NCBI GenBank assembly: GCA_022813625.1
Contig: JAKLMB010000015.1
Coordinates: 558,001-622,000 of the forward strand
From: Aaosphaeria pasadenensis
Taxonomy: Eukaryota > Ascomycota > Dothideomycetes > Pleosporales
Direction of reading: 5' to 3'
DNA length: 64,000 nt
Part shown: positions 1-12,900 of the stretch, piece by piece
Layout: each line of letters begins with the position of its first letter
Position numbering within the stretch: position 1 is the stretch's first letter
Notes under the pieces: generated by a model
Seen by the model: the letters and a program-made list of their open reading frames with translations, nothing else
The model's database searches: none
What the model was told of the DNA's origin: nothing
Position numbers and translations under genes: made by a program

Positions 1-14
1 GCGATATTCACTCG

Positions 15-1511
15 ATGCTTCCCTCCCAAAATGTTGAGACAGAACTCGAGCTTCCGGACTCCGGCCCACCCACTTCGCTAAGTCAAGAATGCATTCAAAC
101 AGTCGACTTTGCTTCACAGCAAGATGAATGTGCAAACAACAGTGTTTCTATGGCTGCGCAAGAAGATGCCGCCTCTGTCTGTGCAGGCCAAGTTCAAAGC
201 TCTTTTTCCACAATTCCAAGCGATGGGCCTGGCGTCGGTCGCAGCTGTTCTGCACCCAATCTCAAGACGAATGCAAGGAACAGCTCAAATACTTCGTTCA
301 TGGAGGGATGGCCATCACCCAGCACATCACTTACGCCTTCCCCGTCAACATGGTCATTTCAGAGCGTTGAACATCTATCTGTACGCAGACCCAACCCAAA
401 GCTGGCACATACACGGCGCCATGAAGGGCATGAATGGCACATTACTACATCACAGTCCTCGCAAGATTTGAATTCGAATGCAACTACATCTACGCCTACG
501 CACAAGCGATCTGCCCAACTGTCTGATGGCACACGACTTTGGACGCTCATGGACACTGTACCTAGTCTGCTCGGAACGAGAAAGCACCTTGAAGGTCTCC
601 GAGAAATGAAGAAATCCAAGCTCTCGCTCGTCGTCCCAAAAGACGCATCTGGCAAGGATCTTTTTGACAGGAATGCCATCACGGATCGAGACACTTCAAT
701 GTTGATTCTCATGACCCTCATTGAGCAGTTCTCTCTTCCTCCAGATACCACAACGGAACGACTAGTGAAGCCCTTTAACTTCACCGTAAATATGCTTCAC
801 TGCTGGCGCGATACCGACTCACATCCTCCGATACCAGTTACCATAACGCTCTCCCAGCTTGCAACACAAATCCGCATTTGGCAGCACACCAACACCTATT
901 TTCCCCTACCCGTCGAATACACGCTTCTCCACGCACGCTGGGCCGACATAATCGACACGCACCTCATCCCCGAATCCATCCCCATCGAATTCATCACCCG
1001 CACCATCTTTAACGAACTCATTCACCCGGCCCTCAAACCCGAAGACCTCGCCCTACGCATCCAAGCACTGCAGCAAAAGATCGCCTCAGGCGACCTCCCT
1101 CGCTGCCCTTCCGCCCCGATCAAGCCTCCCTCCCGCCATTTAGTTGCACGGCTCCGGACGCACCAAACCATCGACTACAAGATCCCCGCGCCCACCCACC
1201 CAAATGCCCTCTACGCCCGCCGCTTCTCACACAAGTCCCCGCTCGGCGAGGTTCAGGACCTCGAGCTGGGCCACGGCGGCAGCAAACACGACCCCTGGTT
1301 CGATCCGTCAAAGAGCCAACAGCAGGGCCATAAGATGCACAGCGTGCGCAAGGCGATTCAAGATGGGAGGAACAAGTATAGAGGGAGGAAGTGCGTGCTC
1401 TGGTTCAAATGGATCGGCGCTGTGTTCGTCGTCCTGGCGATCGTCGGAGGGCTTTTGTTGGCTTGTTCATTCAATATTGGACGGAAGGGTAATGAGGTTT
1501 GGGGGAAGTGA
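15..1511 (+). CDS. Unrecognised protein with C-terminal membrane anchor
   Basis: I do not recognise this protein. The frame is 498 residues. About the first 170 are rich in Ser, Thr and Pro and look disordered. A more ordered central part (about 185-360) contains mixed hydrophobic helices with many Trp and His. The end is basic and then has one strongly hydrophobic segment (about 463-486) followed by a short basic tail, so a tail-anchored membrane protein is likely. No catalytic motif is visible. The frame has no stop upstream to the window edge, so the true start and earlier exons may lie outside the window. A real gene is supported by the long open frame and the well-formed anchor; the function is open. 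Confidence 0.6.
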   Translation: MLPSQNVETELELPDSGPPTSLSQECIQTVDFASQQDECANNSVSMAAQEDAASVCAGQVQSSFSTIPSDGPGVGRSCSAPNLKTNARNSSNTSFMEGWPSPSTSLTPSPSTWSFQSVEHLSVRRPNPKLAHTRRHEGHEWHITTSQSSQDLNSNATTSTPTHKRSAQLSDGTRLWTLMDTVPSLLGTRKHLEGLREMKKSKLSLVVPKDASGKDLFDRNAITDRDTSMLILMTLIEQFSLPPDTTTERLVKPFNFTVNMLHCWRDTDSHPPIPVTITLSQLATQIRIWQHTNTYFPLPVEYTLLHARWADIIDTHLIPESIPIEFITRTIFNELIHPALKPEDLALRIQALQQKIASGDLPRCPSAPIKPPSRHLVARLRTHQTIDYKIPAPTHPNALYARRFSHKSPLGEVQDLELGHGGSKHDPWFDPSKSQQQGHKMHSVRKAIQDGRNKYRGRKCVLWFKWIGAVFVVLAIVGGLLLACSFNIGRKGNEVWGK

Positions 1512-3693
1512 TGGTGCTGCATTTGGTTTTGGTGGGCGATGATCTCATGGCTGGCTTTGAGGATTGGGATTGTTAGCACGACGAGCATGAGTCTTTTCTT
1601 TTGCAAGGCATCGCTTTTGGTAATTGGGAGAGCGCTGGATACATTTATCGATTTGCCCTTAATGATGAACGTGTTTCGTACTGCTGTCACGTGTATATCG
1701 CTCTTTTAATTAGAAAATACTATTTGAATATGGATTCAGCTTGAATACTGCTAAGCTTGTTGCCCAGTGAAGTCAGGGTATTCGATTGCCAAAGGTCCTC
1801 TACTCTTGGCCTCGTTCTGTCTGTACATGTGAACAGCTCAAGGGACCATGCGTATGTTGCTCTTGGACTACATCATCATGAGTTGGAACGATTAGATATA
1901 CCCAATTCATGCGTTCATCAACATAACACTTGATACCGCAAGTTCAGTTATATATTGATCGTTCCACTCAGGAAAGACAGTATTTTGCGCTGCCAGAACT
2001 GGCCTCATTCAAGGCATTCTTTTCTATAAAGTCATAAACCTGTTCCAAGGTGCATAGTCCACCATCGTCATCATCGGCTACAGCACATTAACACATCTAA
2101 CACCATCTCAACCCCCCTCTGACAGTTTCTAACCACCAACACCATCACTGAACAACCAACACAAGCTGCATTATCCTCCCACATTCAATAGCCAAACCCA
2201 CTCCCCAAGCAAACCAATCCCCCGAAAAAGAAACCCCATCACATCACCCTCCTCCTCCATCTGCAACCCATCACTCACACTGCACACCGTCCTTTCAACA
2301 CTCCCCACCCATTCTCTTACCTAACCTCGACCCACCACCTCAACCCTCTCGACCCCATCTTCACCGGTCACTCTCTACCTTCCTCTTTCACATGCAACCA
2401 AAATGAACCCTCCCATCACCAACACAAACCCACAATTACCCTTACTAGCAACTACCCACCCACCCACTCGCCCGTTCCGTTCCGAACCTTACCTCCCAAA
2501 AGCACCGAGACACCGCGTGAAGAAGCAAAAAAAAAATAAAGGGTCTATCGCTTTAAAGTTTAATATACATAACCCACCACCCACGTGGGAAGTAGCACCG
2601 GGGCGCCGAACAACGGCCGGGGGGAAGGGGGGGTCTGAGGGTTCCGATATCCGAATCCAACGCGCGGTTTGACGTCGGAGGGAAGGTGTGGCTGGTCGGC
2701 ACGACGGAGAGATGAGGCTGATGGAAGGGAGAGAGATGAAAAGAGGGGACGGATTCGAATGTCCATGGATGATGGTGATGGTGATGGGAAGAGAAGGTTT
2801 AGGGACCGCCATGCGGTGGCTCTACGGACGTGTGTGACTGTGCATGGCACGTGGATGTTTGTGTGCAGGTAATGCGTGTATGGCGTGTGTATGGCGTGTG
2901 TATCTAGGTATGTATGTAACTATGTATGTGATGTAGATTGGAAAAAAGGGTCTTTTTCAATTTAGAGGGAAACTTTATAAAACCACCGACATATTGTATG
3001 TTACTTGCGTTAGCTAGCTAGCTTGCCGGTATTGCGTTATGAGCGTGGGTGACAGCAAGCTAAGTTTGTGATAGCAGGGGCGAGGAAAGTATGGTACCCT
3101 TTGGTGTAGCATTGCAATCACGCGCTCGTGAGTACCTAACATGTCAGAATGTGAAGTGTAGGTATGTTTGGGTATGGGATGCTTGTGATGTGTGATATGT
3201 TCGGGCGCAATAGTATGGCCGAAGGGTCAACATGCGTTGTGATCGCTGACTAGCATCATAAGCGGAAGATCGACACTATTGAAATGTAAACTTTAATCAA
3301 CGAAATCCTGGTGCAGGGGCTAAAGAGTATCAGCGCAACGCCGAAACGGGCAGATCGGCCATCTCGATTAGGATTCGTAGCTATCATGCGCATCTGAAAT
3401 GGGGAATGTCGGTTTTGCATTAATGCGGATGCTTAAGGATAGTAGCATTCAAGTCTCCGAGTGAACGGCAGTGCTTGAAGCTGTTCTATGCTAGGATAGG
3501 GGTCTATGGTTTCGGAACATTCATGCGCCATTCTTTGGTGCTCTGCATGATGGATGCTACCCCGCAGTGTTTCGTGGGAAACCAATGGAAGGAGATAATT
3601 TTTTGTTTAAATTCGGAAAGACCAACGCCATGAAACACCGAGCCCAATGGTCATTGGTTCTATACAACGCTTGAAAGAGAGAGAGATATCAGA
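1512..3693. other. Intergenic region with opposed C-rich and G-rich blocks
   Basis: No supportable gene was found in these 2.2 kb. Bases 2080-2500 are very rich in C and A on the plus strand and resemble an unstructured fungal 5' leader. Bases 2640-2870 are rich in G and purines on the plus strand, which is the same leader-like look on the minus strand. Two ORFs of about 90-107 residues in these blocks (2403-2672 plus, 2489-2850 minus) are low complexity and overlap each other. The right part (about 3000-3693) is ordinary sequence that should hold the 3' UTR of the PRPP synthetase gene. Confidence 0.5.
2874..2930. repeat. Short GTGTATGGC / TATG tandem repeat
   Basis: Three near copies of a 10-base unit (gcgtgtatg, then two of gcgtgtgtatg type) are followed by TATG repeats. 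This is a simple non-coding repeat in the intergenic region. Confidence 0.6.
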
Positions 3694-5114
3694 TTAGTCC
3701 ACCGGAGCATGCTTGAAGAGGAAAGATACGCTCTCGCCATTGTGAGTTCGGCGACATGCCTCTGCGAGCTAGAGCAAAATGTCAGTCACACATATTCAAG
3801 ATTGGTGAATTATTACAACTTACCGTGGGGCTGATGTCGATCGTCTCGATGCGGTCGCAGCGCTCCTTCTTCTCCTCATGGGGGACAGTGTTGGTGACAA
3901 CGATCCGTTGCAGCTTACTGCCATTCAGGGCTTCGATGGCGTTTCCGCTTAGAATGCCGTGGGTGACAATGGCAATAGCATCCTTCGCGCCATGCTGAAT
4001 TACCACATCAGCTGCCTTGACAAGCGTACCGCAGGTATCAGCCATGTCGTCGACAATGATCGCCGTTCGGTCCTTGACGTCTCCGACGAGAACCATCTTG
4101 GACACCTCGTTTGGTCTCGCTCGCTCCTTGTGGATCAAGGCGAAACCAAGATCAAGTCCGTCTGCAATTGACGTTGCCCTACAAATCTGTTAGTCAGGAA
4201 TATACATAGTCTGAACAGAATGGGAAAGCGTATAGGGTCGGTTGTCTCAATAGCTTATTTCAACCCCGCGCCTGTCTCATCCAGTACCAAACCAGATGGC
4301 CAAGCTTGAATAAGCTTCAACAGACAAGCCGGCGCCAGGACTGCTGAGACTTGATGTGTATTCAAGAAAGAAAGAGGTGGATAGGTACCTTTTAGCACCT
4401 CCTGCATCCGGACTGACGATCACGCAGTCCTTGACGTTCAAGTTCTCTCGGATCCAACGGAGGGTACTAGGTTCCGCATACAGATTGTCCACAGGCACAT
4501 GGAAGAAGCCCTGGATCTGGCTAGCATGCAAGTCCATAGTGATAACGTGGTTGCAACCAGCGGTCTGAAGCATGTTCGCCATGAGCCTTGCCGTGATTGG
4601 TGCACGCGACTTGTCCTTCTTGTCCTGGCGTGCGTATGGGAAATTGGGAATGACGGCGGTGATTCGGCGCGCAGAGGCGGTCTTGCAGGCGTTGATCATG
4701 ATGAGGAGTTCCATGAGGGCATCGTTGATGTCGCCCGGGGGCGTGGACTGGAGAATGAAGACTACCCGCGGTCAATTGGACATGTTCCCGTCGGCGAGGA
4801 GAAATCGCATGAATTGCACGTACCATCCTCATCTCTCACAGATTCACCAATGGTGACTGATGTTTCCTGATTGGAGTACTGGAGAACCAAAATTTTGGTC
4901 AATTCTATCCCGAGTCTGTTCGTCGTCGCAGTTAGTGGGGTAGTCTGTAATGTGACGGTGATTTTCTCAGGTTGTCCAATAGATTGTGTTTCGAAACTGG
5001 TGACAGTGCAGGGATGCGGAGATTCGAGGGCAATGTATCATACCTGTCAGCCACGAGACGGGCGAGCTGGGGGTGGCTGTTGCCGGTGAGAAGTTTTATG
5101 CTGTTTGTCGCCAT
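3694..5114 (-). CDS. PRS: Ribose-phosphate pyrophosphokinase (PRPP synthetase)
   Basis: The enzyme transfers the pyrophosphate of ATP to ribose 5-phosphate and makes PRPP for purine, pyrimidine, NAD, His and Trp synthesis in the cytosol. Five exons join in frame: 5114-5044, 4915-4824, 4761-4389, 4178-3824 and 3768-3694, giving 321 residues, the usual length of the short form. The N-terminal stretch with TGNSHPQLA, the SPDAGGAKR segment and the PRPP-binding signature VDDMADTCGT are all present. The last exon encodes the typical tail with THNGESVSFLFKHAP, and each join falls inside a conserved block, which supports the splicing. The length argues against the insertion-bearing paralogues (yeast PRS1/PRS5 type). 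A paralogue assignment among yeast PRS2-PRS4 is not possible from sequence reading alone. Confidence 0.93.
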
Positions 5115-7494
5115 GATGTTGGTTTGTCTGGTGCCTCTGCTACGTCAGCGACTGGTGCTCCGCAGTAGCAAAGGAAGATGTTCTGATAGAGTCGTTCAGA
5201 AAATCTTGAGGACCCTTCCGGAGTCAAAGGTAGGCCCGTGCGCACATTTTCCAACTGGAGCCGGAAACTGCCCCGCTCGGAGCTCGGAGATACGATATTG
5301 CGTGTAGAATACCTAATAGACAATCACGTGTAAATGCATTCCATCGATCCTTGTGCCACACGTGCCAATACGCCACAACGAGGTCAAAGCGACCCACAAG
5401 GCCGCAAAGCCGCAAGGCCCCCGCAAGCGAAGGTCAACCTCCACCTCCCTCCAACTCTGAAACGACGACAAACGCAGGAGGCTTGACTTGGACCTGCTTT
5501 TGCCCTGGTCAGCCTGCCCTCTCGTACTCGGCCGTCTGCTGGTCACTGTGGTGGTCGGTGGACTCCGTGCGTGTATGAGAACACCAGGCAAAGAAGGCGA
5601 AGGAAAGAAAAAAAAAGAGGCCCATTCATTCCCTTCCATTTCCAACCGCCCGTCCCTTGGGGAGAGCCTAAGGGAACACAGACAATGGCGTCAACGAGTC
5701 ACAAATCTATTACAGGCTCCGGATTCCATCCCGCGCGAAAACATGACACACGCTACAGCATGTCCGCTCCCTCTTCCAAGACAATCGTTGCCTCTGCAAT
5801 GAGACCTCGCAGCTTCCAGAGACGGGAAGTATCAACCACCACGCAGCAGAAAACGCCATCTCTTGCGGCGGGCGCGATGCTGTAGAAGTAATATATCTTC
5901 GACAACAGGGGGGTTGTTATCAATCGTGGTGACATCGCCCAATTGCACTACTGCAATCGCCAGGGCACTTTCCTTTACAGTATTAAGTTGAAATCCATTG
6001 TTTCCCCTCCTCTTCCTCCTCCCCCTTTCGCCGCCAATGCTACCTCCTCGTGGAACAGCCACTACAGTCAAAGTGACAACGAAGATCGAGGCGGGTACCT
6101 CCCGCCCGTTTCATCGCCAGAAATCCTTTACATTCTCGGCGAGTTTCTTTCCCTTCTTTTTCAATGACTTCGTGAACCCTGTCAGAAACCGTGAAGATCA
6201 CCAATGCATTAGGCCTCAATGATTAGCTGAATCCTTTCTCATCCATTTTCATACACTGCGTGCGAGCGTGCGACCCAAAGTCAGAATTGATTTGCAGCAA
6301 CATGACATATGGGTAGGCACCTTGGCTCGCTCAACAGCACTAACATTTGCGGAGACTTGCCATGTTTCCGAGAGTTCTCCACAGTACGGGGCCCGCGATA
6401 GAAAAATTGCATGGGGGAGGTTGGGATGGGATGGATGGGCGGGCGCATGGGCGTCATGCGTTCGGTTCGGAGAATATCACTTGGGCTTGGTGAATCGCGG
6501 GAACGAAACAAGGAGATTTTTTTCTTGTACATCTTCCTTTTTCCTAGGTATATTTCCTGGAGATAATGATGCAATTACGATTCAGGTGGACGAAAGACAA
6601 GACCGTGCGATTCATGTAGTGATACGATATGATGATAGTAGTAATAATGGTTTGTGAATTTGCGTGTTAAGGATTTTTCGAGCTTGCTATGCTACTCTTC
6701 TCCCTTTTCGTCCCTGCTTGCTCTCGCTCGAAACACGAGACGGTAACAGATCCATGCCACGCACGTATTCTCGCTGCGAAAGGCCCCCCTTTCCCATTCG
6801 GCGATAGAATCAAAAATGATAGTTGAACAAGGAAAAAAAAAGAATCAAACGTTACCGCCCGCCGCCAAGAAACGATCCAAAAACAGTTTATCGTTTTTTC
6901 TTCGTCACGAAAAGATTGACCTTCTTCCGGTCGCCAGAAGGTAAGAAGTTCAAGAGCAAGAAGGAAGATGGAATAGTAGGAGGAGAGAAGAAACCCTTGA
7001 AGCATAGATCGATAAAAGTCAAATGAAACTAAGTAAGTGCTGGCGGGCATCAGCAAGACATGCAGAGCGGCCCGGGTATCTGTTTGGTGAATGGTCATAC
7101 AAATAAGGCAAAACAAAAAAAAGGGTGACCCCCCGAGGGGACACAATGAAGTGAAGTGGGTAGATAGATAAAACAAGAGGACGAATGAAACAATGTGCCA
7201 TGAGCGGAATGCGAATCCATGATCGGCGTTAAAAAGGACATCATCTGAAGGTAGAATGTATAAGACAGGCCGTGGTAACGTGGTTGGGAGAAGGATAAAT
7301 GGACAGGGTAAAGGAAGGTTGGTTTGTACAGAACTGTGCAGTGGGGGAGGTGATGGGTCTCCGACTGTGGATTGTTGGTGCGGAGGCATTAATGGTGAGC
7401 AGAACCGCATAAGGTTTGCTTCTTGTTGGTGATGGGGTCGTGATGATAGTGCGTGGTGGTTATCAAGGGTGGGGAGGTTGCATGCCAGCATCGC
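5115..7494. other. Intergenic region: PRS promoter and 3' UTR of the next gene
   Basis: This 2.4 kb holds the upstream region of the PRPP synthetase gene and the downstream region of the gene ending at 7495. Polypurine and polypyrimidine runs and A-runs are common. A 274-codon minus-strand ORF (6667-7491) begins just after the stop of the upstream gene, but it is low complexity and looks like 3' UTR. A small plus-strand frame from 5684 (66 codons) is equally weak. I see no RNA gene. Confidence 0.45.
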
Positions 7495-9375
7495 TTAGCA
7501 TGTCTGCTCGCACATCTTGCCAATGGCTTGCTCAATGTCGGAGAAGAGATTCAGGACGTGACCATCCGCGTAAATCTTGATTGATTCGACGTCCTTTCGG
7601 TCAATGCGCGCAGGGCTCTCCGCCTTAACCGGACTTCGCGGTGGGGTGGTTTCGGCCATGTCGGCATGGTTGGATGGATTTAGCACCAGAGCCGCGGCTA
7701 CGTGCTCTAGTAGCTTTTGACGGAGACGGAGCCGTCGATTCTCAGCTTGCTCCAGCTTGAGGATGAATTCGTCGATGGAGATGTCTAGCTCGGCGAGAGC
7801 CTCTTCTTGCTTCAGAAGTGACTCGCGCGAGAAAATGACTGTCTCGCCTCGTTTGAGGTAAGATATCATGCGGCCATGAAGTTTCTGGCGACCAGCACGA
7901 AGAGACTTGTAGGTCTTTCGTAGATAATCGCAGCGCTCGTCGAGTGCTCGAAGTTCCTGTAATTGCAAGTGGTCAGCGATATCATACTTGGCGGCGTCTC
8001 AGGTTGCGGAGGATGGCTTACCCTGGACATGGACGCAACATCTCGCCTATTAAGGATCTCAAATTTCTCCGCCTGGGTGTGTGCTTGTTTATGGAGGATT
8101 TCTTTGTCATCTTCGTTCATCCGAACATTTGCGTCGTGCACCCGCAGGCCTGTCGGTAGCTTCCAGTTGTCTTGCGGTGTTTCGGGATTCTTGGCTTCGG
8201 AGCAGGTCCGGCTTCGCTGCCTCTTGATGTCTCGTCGGACAGGTCTGCCTCGGTCGATGATAGATGTGTCTGAGATGTTTCGGCTGTGTGATGATAGAGG
8301 GTCCTTCTTTTCAGTACGTGGGGAGGCGCGGCGATCGAATGCGCTTGACGGTGATCCCGCGCTGAACGGGTTTGACATGGCGGAAACAGGCGTGGGAAAG
8401 GGGCCGTTGGCGTTGGGCGATCGGCGCATGTCTAGTGCGCTCTGGGGTGTGTTACCACCGGAGGTGACCGACGCAGGCGTCATCAATTGCGTTCTGCTGG
8501 TCTTAGAGTGTAGGACGAGTGGTGCTGGAGATCCTTTGCGTTCGACGGCTGGCGACTTGGGGGGCACTTGTGGTGGCATCTCGATGCCTTCCAGGAGACT
8601 GGCTGTGTCGACCTTCAATGAGGGTTTGGCGCTGGGGCTGAGAATGGGCGATAGAGGCTTTGCGACGGGCAACACTGCCTCCATCTTCTTCAAAGGAGCT
8701 GTCTCCGTGACTGGGGTTTCGGCTTGCAGGAAGCTTTGTTCTGATGCTTGCTGGGATGGCCCAGTTACACATGCCACAAGGGCATCGCCGAATGGTCCTG
8801 CTCGCCAGCTGGTACCGGGAGCACTGCTGGATCGCTCGTGGCCAAACACTTCAGTAGAAGCTTTTCGTAGAGGGGGTCGTCCGGGTATTGTGGCTAAAAG
8901 GCTAGGTCAGTCTACTTGATACCCAGCGAACCCGTCTGGGCCATTTAGAGCACTCACGAGAATCGATCGAGGTTTCTTGCACTGTGGTCATGGTTCCAGC
9001 ACCAAGTTCTGGTACACTGATCTTGCGACGCCTGGCCAGCGAGCTGCTACGCTGCCAGAAGGGAACTGTTTCTGGGGCTGCTGCTGTATCGCTCAATGAA
9101 GTTGGAGAGCGTCCCATTGATAGAGCAGACAGCTTGTCAGATATCGACTGTGTGGACCTGTGAAATCCGACCGGGCTCCTCGATGTTGTGGTCGTCGACG
9201 ATGACGGGACGGGCCAGAGCTGGTACTTGGGTGAGGTACCTTGCGATTGTAGGGTTATTGATGAGGGACTCTTCTCCAAGGACTGTGGTTGCTCCTGAAG
9301 GCTCCTTAGCGATTTTGATCGGCGGGGTATGTGTTGATTCATTTGGATGAATGGAGTGATGTTTTGTTCCGACAA
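7495..9375 (-). CDS. Unrecognised Ser/Pro-rich protein with C-terminal coiled coil
   Basis: I do not recognise this protein. Three exons (9375-8958, 8893-8022, 7956-7495) join with consistent phase into 583 residues. Residues 1 to about 400 are Ser/Pro/Thr rich with many SP and TP sites and several basic RRxS clusters, as in phosphoregulated scaffold or cytoskeletal proteins. The last third contains a charged helical stretch (from LDERCDYLRKTYKSLR onward, about 90 residues) with heptad-like Leu spacing, which predicts a coiled coil. The C-terminal 40 residues (KIYADGHVLNLFSDIEQA) look ordered. There is no enzyme motif. The clean splice phases and the coiled coil support a real gene. A septation or polarity role would be a guess. 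Confidence 0.75.
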
Positions 9376-9940
9376 GTTTTATCTTTACTTACCGGAAGCT
9401 GGATGGGTGTTTCCTGAGTTATATAAATGCTCGTCTTGTCGGCAACCTGCCGCATGCAATTGGCAATGTGTGTCATGGCGGCTGTTTGAAGTGGTCGTGG
9501 CTCACTGTTTGAACTGGGTTGGTGAGACTTGGGAGACGGGCATATCAAACATAAGTTGGGTTCCCTGCAGGAGCCTGGCAAAATGGCAAATGCGTGCTTT
9601 AAAGGTGGCTCCCTCAAACTGCTATTGTGACAATGACTGACTAGGGGCCACCCTGCCGTGTTCAAGTATCCTTAGTAGGCGTGCAGTCTAGGCTGTCGGG
9701 GGGGCAAACCAAAATGATTGACAGACCGGCCCTGGGTGAAACGCAGGACTAACCTCGCATGTCTGGCGATTCGTGGGGAACGTGACAGGGGTCCCGAGGT
9801 GCCGTCTGCAAGACGATGCATCGAACCTTGATCATATTCGACCTTATTATAGAGAAGCTTATATACGGGCGAGTAATGGTGCAGCGTCATTTTCGGATTC
9901 GTGCAGGAGGGGTTGGTAGCTGCTTGAGGAAACGAGCAGC

Positions 9941-9970
9941 ACCGCACAGCACCGCACAGCGCCGCACAGT
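9941..9970. repeat. 10-base tandem repeat, three copies
   Basis: Three consecutive copies of a 10-base unit (accgcacagc, with two changes in the third) are followed by a decayed CACAGTACAGCAT tail. It is non-coding and lies about 570 bases upstream of the coiled-coil gene start. Confidence 0.75.
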
Positions 9971-12900
9971 ACAGCATAGTGCAAAAGGGATTGTCGAACG
10001 CGTGCAGCGACAGGTGCACATGACGATTGACTGCAGTCCTAGTCCGTACTTGGGAGGATGCGAAAAAAAAAAAAATCTCAAATTATCATCCCATCTAGTT
10101 ATCTCCAAGGAGGGGGTTGGAAGACCCGGTGAAGATGGGTATGCGAGTCTACCAAGTTACGGCTATCTACGCTATACTAGAGTATGTACGCTACCTGCCT
10201 ACCTGCCTGCTTGTCCAGCTCCAAATATCAGCCGTAGCAAGCAGCAGTCTAGGTCAACCGTCAAGGTATGTTGTGCTAGGATTTTCTAGGAAGATAGGAA
10301 CCTAAATTACTGTAGATAGTTGAGCCTGGCGCTATTCACCTTTCGAGCTACTACTACTCGGTTACAGGCCCGTATGTGGCAACACGACCGTTCGGGGAGA
10401 ACGGCAAGTGGCTTATTAGATAATTATTGTAATTATCTGGAACGTACGAGGTGGAAAAAGGGCCACAGAAACATTCGATACCAGAAGCCGTTTCGTTTCG
10501 ATTCCTTGGTATCGGCCGGCACGCGGGTTGCAAAGAAAATAAGGCAAAAGAAGGAACAACAAGAACGAAGATGAAGTCCGTCGTTATTGAAGAGGCACCA
10601 TTTCCACAGTGCAACGTTGGATGGAAGTCCAGCGCAGTTGAACTTGCCCGTGTTTCGTTTTGTTCAAGTTCAAACCGTCATACCGTCCGATGAAACCAGA
10701 TCCGGAAAACATTGGGCACGTACCTGCATGGCGGGTGCGCCCCAACGAGAATTTGCTTAGGCGTTTCTTACACACAGCAGGATCGCTGCACCGGACGAGA
10801 GATGACTACTAAAGAGAGACAATAGTACACAATAGTAAGCCGATCGTGAGCACGAGGATGACTATGGGTTTGATTTGGTGTCAAACGTAAAACGTGGGTT
10901 GGAACTTGGGAAGGGTAGATAGTAGATACCCACGGAAATAGTAGCACTTGAGGGGTGCCGATAGCCACGTTTCCTGGGATTGTGTAAGATTTTCAGAGTT
11001 TAGACTGCGTAGACGGAGAAGAGAGTTTGGGTAGAGGTTTTCTTGAGGCGAATCTAGGTATGGTGCTGTTCCCGTAGCCCAGCATCGGGCCTGGTAGTAG
11101 CAGCAGAGCAGACCAGCAGTAACGAAAAAGCCATTCCCCAATCAGAAGGGCCGAACTCATGATCCCAAACATGATGATAGAGGCGAGCCGTCTGAGAACT
11201 CAAGGCTCTTTGAACAGGGAGTCCTAGGGACGACGGGGCCCTCGCGTGGACAGCCGCCAATCATCGACGATAGATTCAGGGGTCGTGACGGGGTGGAAAG
11301 TTCAAGCGTTGACCCGAGAGTCTAAGGAATGCAAGAAGGTCCAGGGTCGTGAATTGAACCAGGGGGATTCGAAAGCCAATCCATAAAGGAACACAACCCA
11401 TCTAGTTGTTATTGTGGTCAGAGGCTAGCTCAAGGTTTATTACTGAATTTCCGCCAGGGATGCTGACGGGTGGCTGTGGCTGTTGGCGGGCGATGGGCAT
11501 TTCTTAGGACTAGTTTGCGCACCTGGGCTGGAATTACAAGACCACGAGTAGTAATGTTGCGTATGTAGCGTATTCCAGTCAGCTTTCAAACTGATCACCA
11601 CTTGCACTCAGTTCCTCGAACTTTCTGGTGGGCAATCATCTGCTTCTAGCGTCACAAGGCGAGACGACCGCCGCTGCGAAGAGGCGAAGTAATCCCCCTC
11701 GGACGACTGCGACTTGCCATCCGGGCGCCCGCATGGTAGCAGATACGGAGTAAGTAGAAAGGTATTGGCGCAATCTACGTCGTAGGTTTACAAGTCACTG
11801 GCAGTACAAGGTATCACCAGCACTATACATGGGCGGGATGCTGATACCTGCTGAGCGTGAAGTTGAGGGTCATGGGCGACTACTCGACCACCATGCCCCC
11901 CCGTAATTACTATGGTATGCTCCAGGGAGAGGGAGAGGGGACGAAGTCGACCAGATGCGAAAAATTGGGCATTCAGGGTTCGACAATCCGTAGACGACTT
12001 GGGGCCTGCCATCGGGTAGCCATAATCCCTGCGAATGACAGACACCTGAACCGAAGAGCAGCACATACAGTAGCATCATAGGTACAGCGTACAGGAAGCA
12101 CATGTGGGCGCACGCAGCAGAAGGCACACAGCACATCCAGAGCACGCAGCACATGCTCCTACTCGGATGTCAATGCCCCTCCCGTTGCCTATCGTTCTTC
12201 ACCGTCTTTCCAGGAGCATGGCTAGCATAGCTCTAGGTATGGTAGCTACCCCATGACCTCTCACATCTTCGTGGTGGCCTTGCGCAGAGCACTCGTTCTC
12301 GTCTTTCCGAGGGGCATCGCATCTTCTCCTCTCCCGTCCATTCTCCCGTCTCAATCGATCAACAAACACTTCCTATTTCTATCTTATATATATATGGTCT
12401 ATGGCATTATAAGGAGGTTTGCCATGAATCCTGACTCTTGGGTGGAGACACTAATAGAACCACCTAACGGTTACCCGCACAACAGCTAAGTAATCATTGT
12501 ATTGTGCCAACCAGCCACACAAGAAAAACCGCGACATACATACTCCGTACCCTTTTCACCCTTTTCCTCATAGTTAACGAACTGTCTATGTAAGAAGACT
12601 GAGGGATGAATACCCTCGTATTCGCCTTCCGACCTGCGCGTCGTCACATTGTCCAAGATTGTGTGCTTGCTCCTCATTCAGGTAGATTGATTCATTCTGA
12701 CCAAGATCCATCAGGGTCGCCATCCGTACCTGGTCTAAAGTTTGGCGTCCCACATCATTAGCCCAATCCGCAGTCACAACCATACCTTATCCTACACTTA
12801 CTCTGCAGTTCTGATTGCTATTTCCAATGTATCCTGCGTGCGCCTGCAGAACGAGGTGGTGGGCAACGCATCATTCCTAGCTAGGAATGCACCTTTCTCA

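Noticed and set aside
2403..2850. Overlapping plus and minus ORFs of about 90-107 codons
   Set aside because: They are products of strand-skewed, stop-poor composition and overlap each other; no motif.
6667..7491. 274-codon minus-strand ORF just after the stop of the coiled-coil gene
   Set aside because: Low-complexity Ser/Leu/Pro composition, no motif, no plausible splice partner; reads as 3' UTR.
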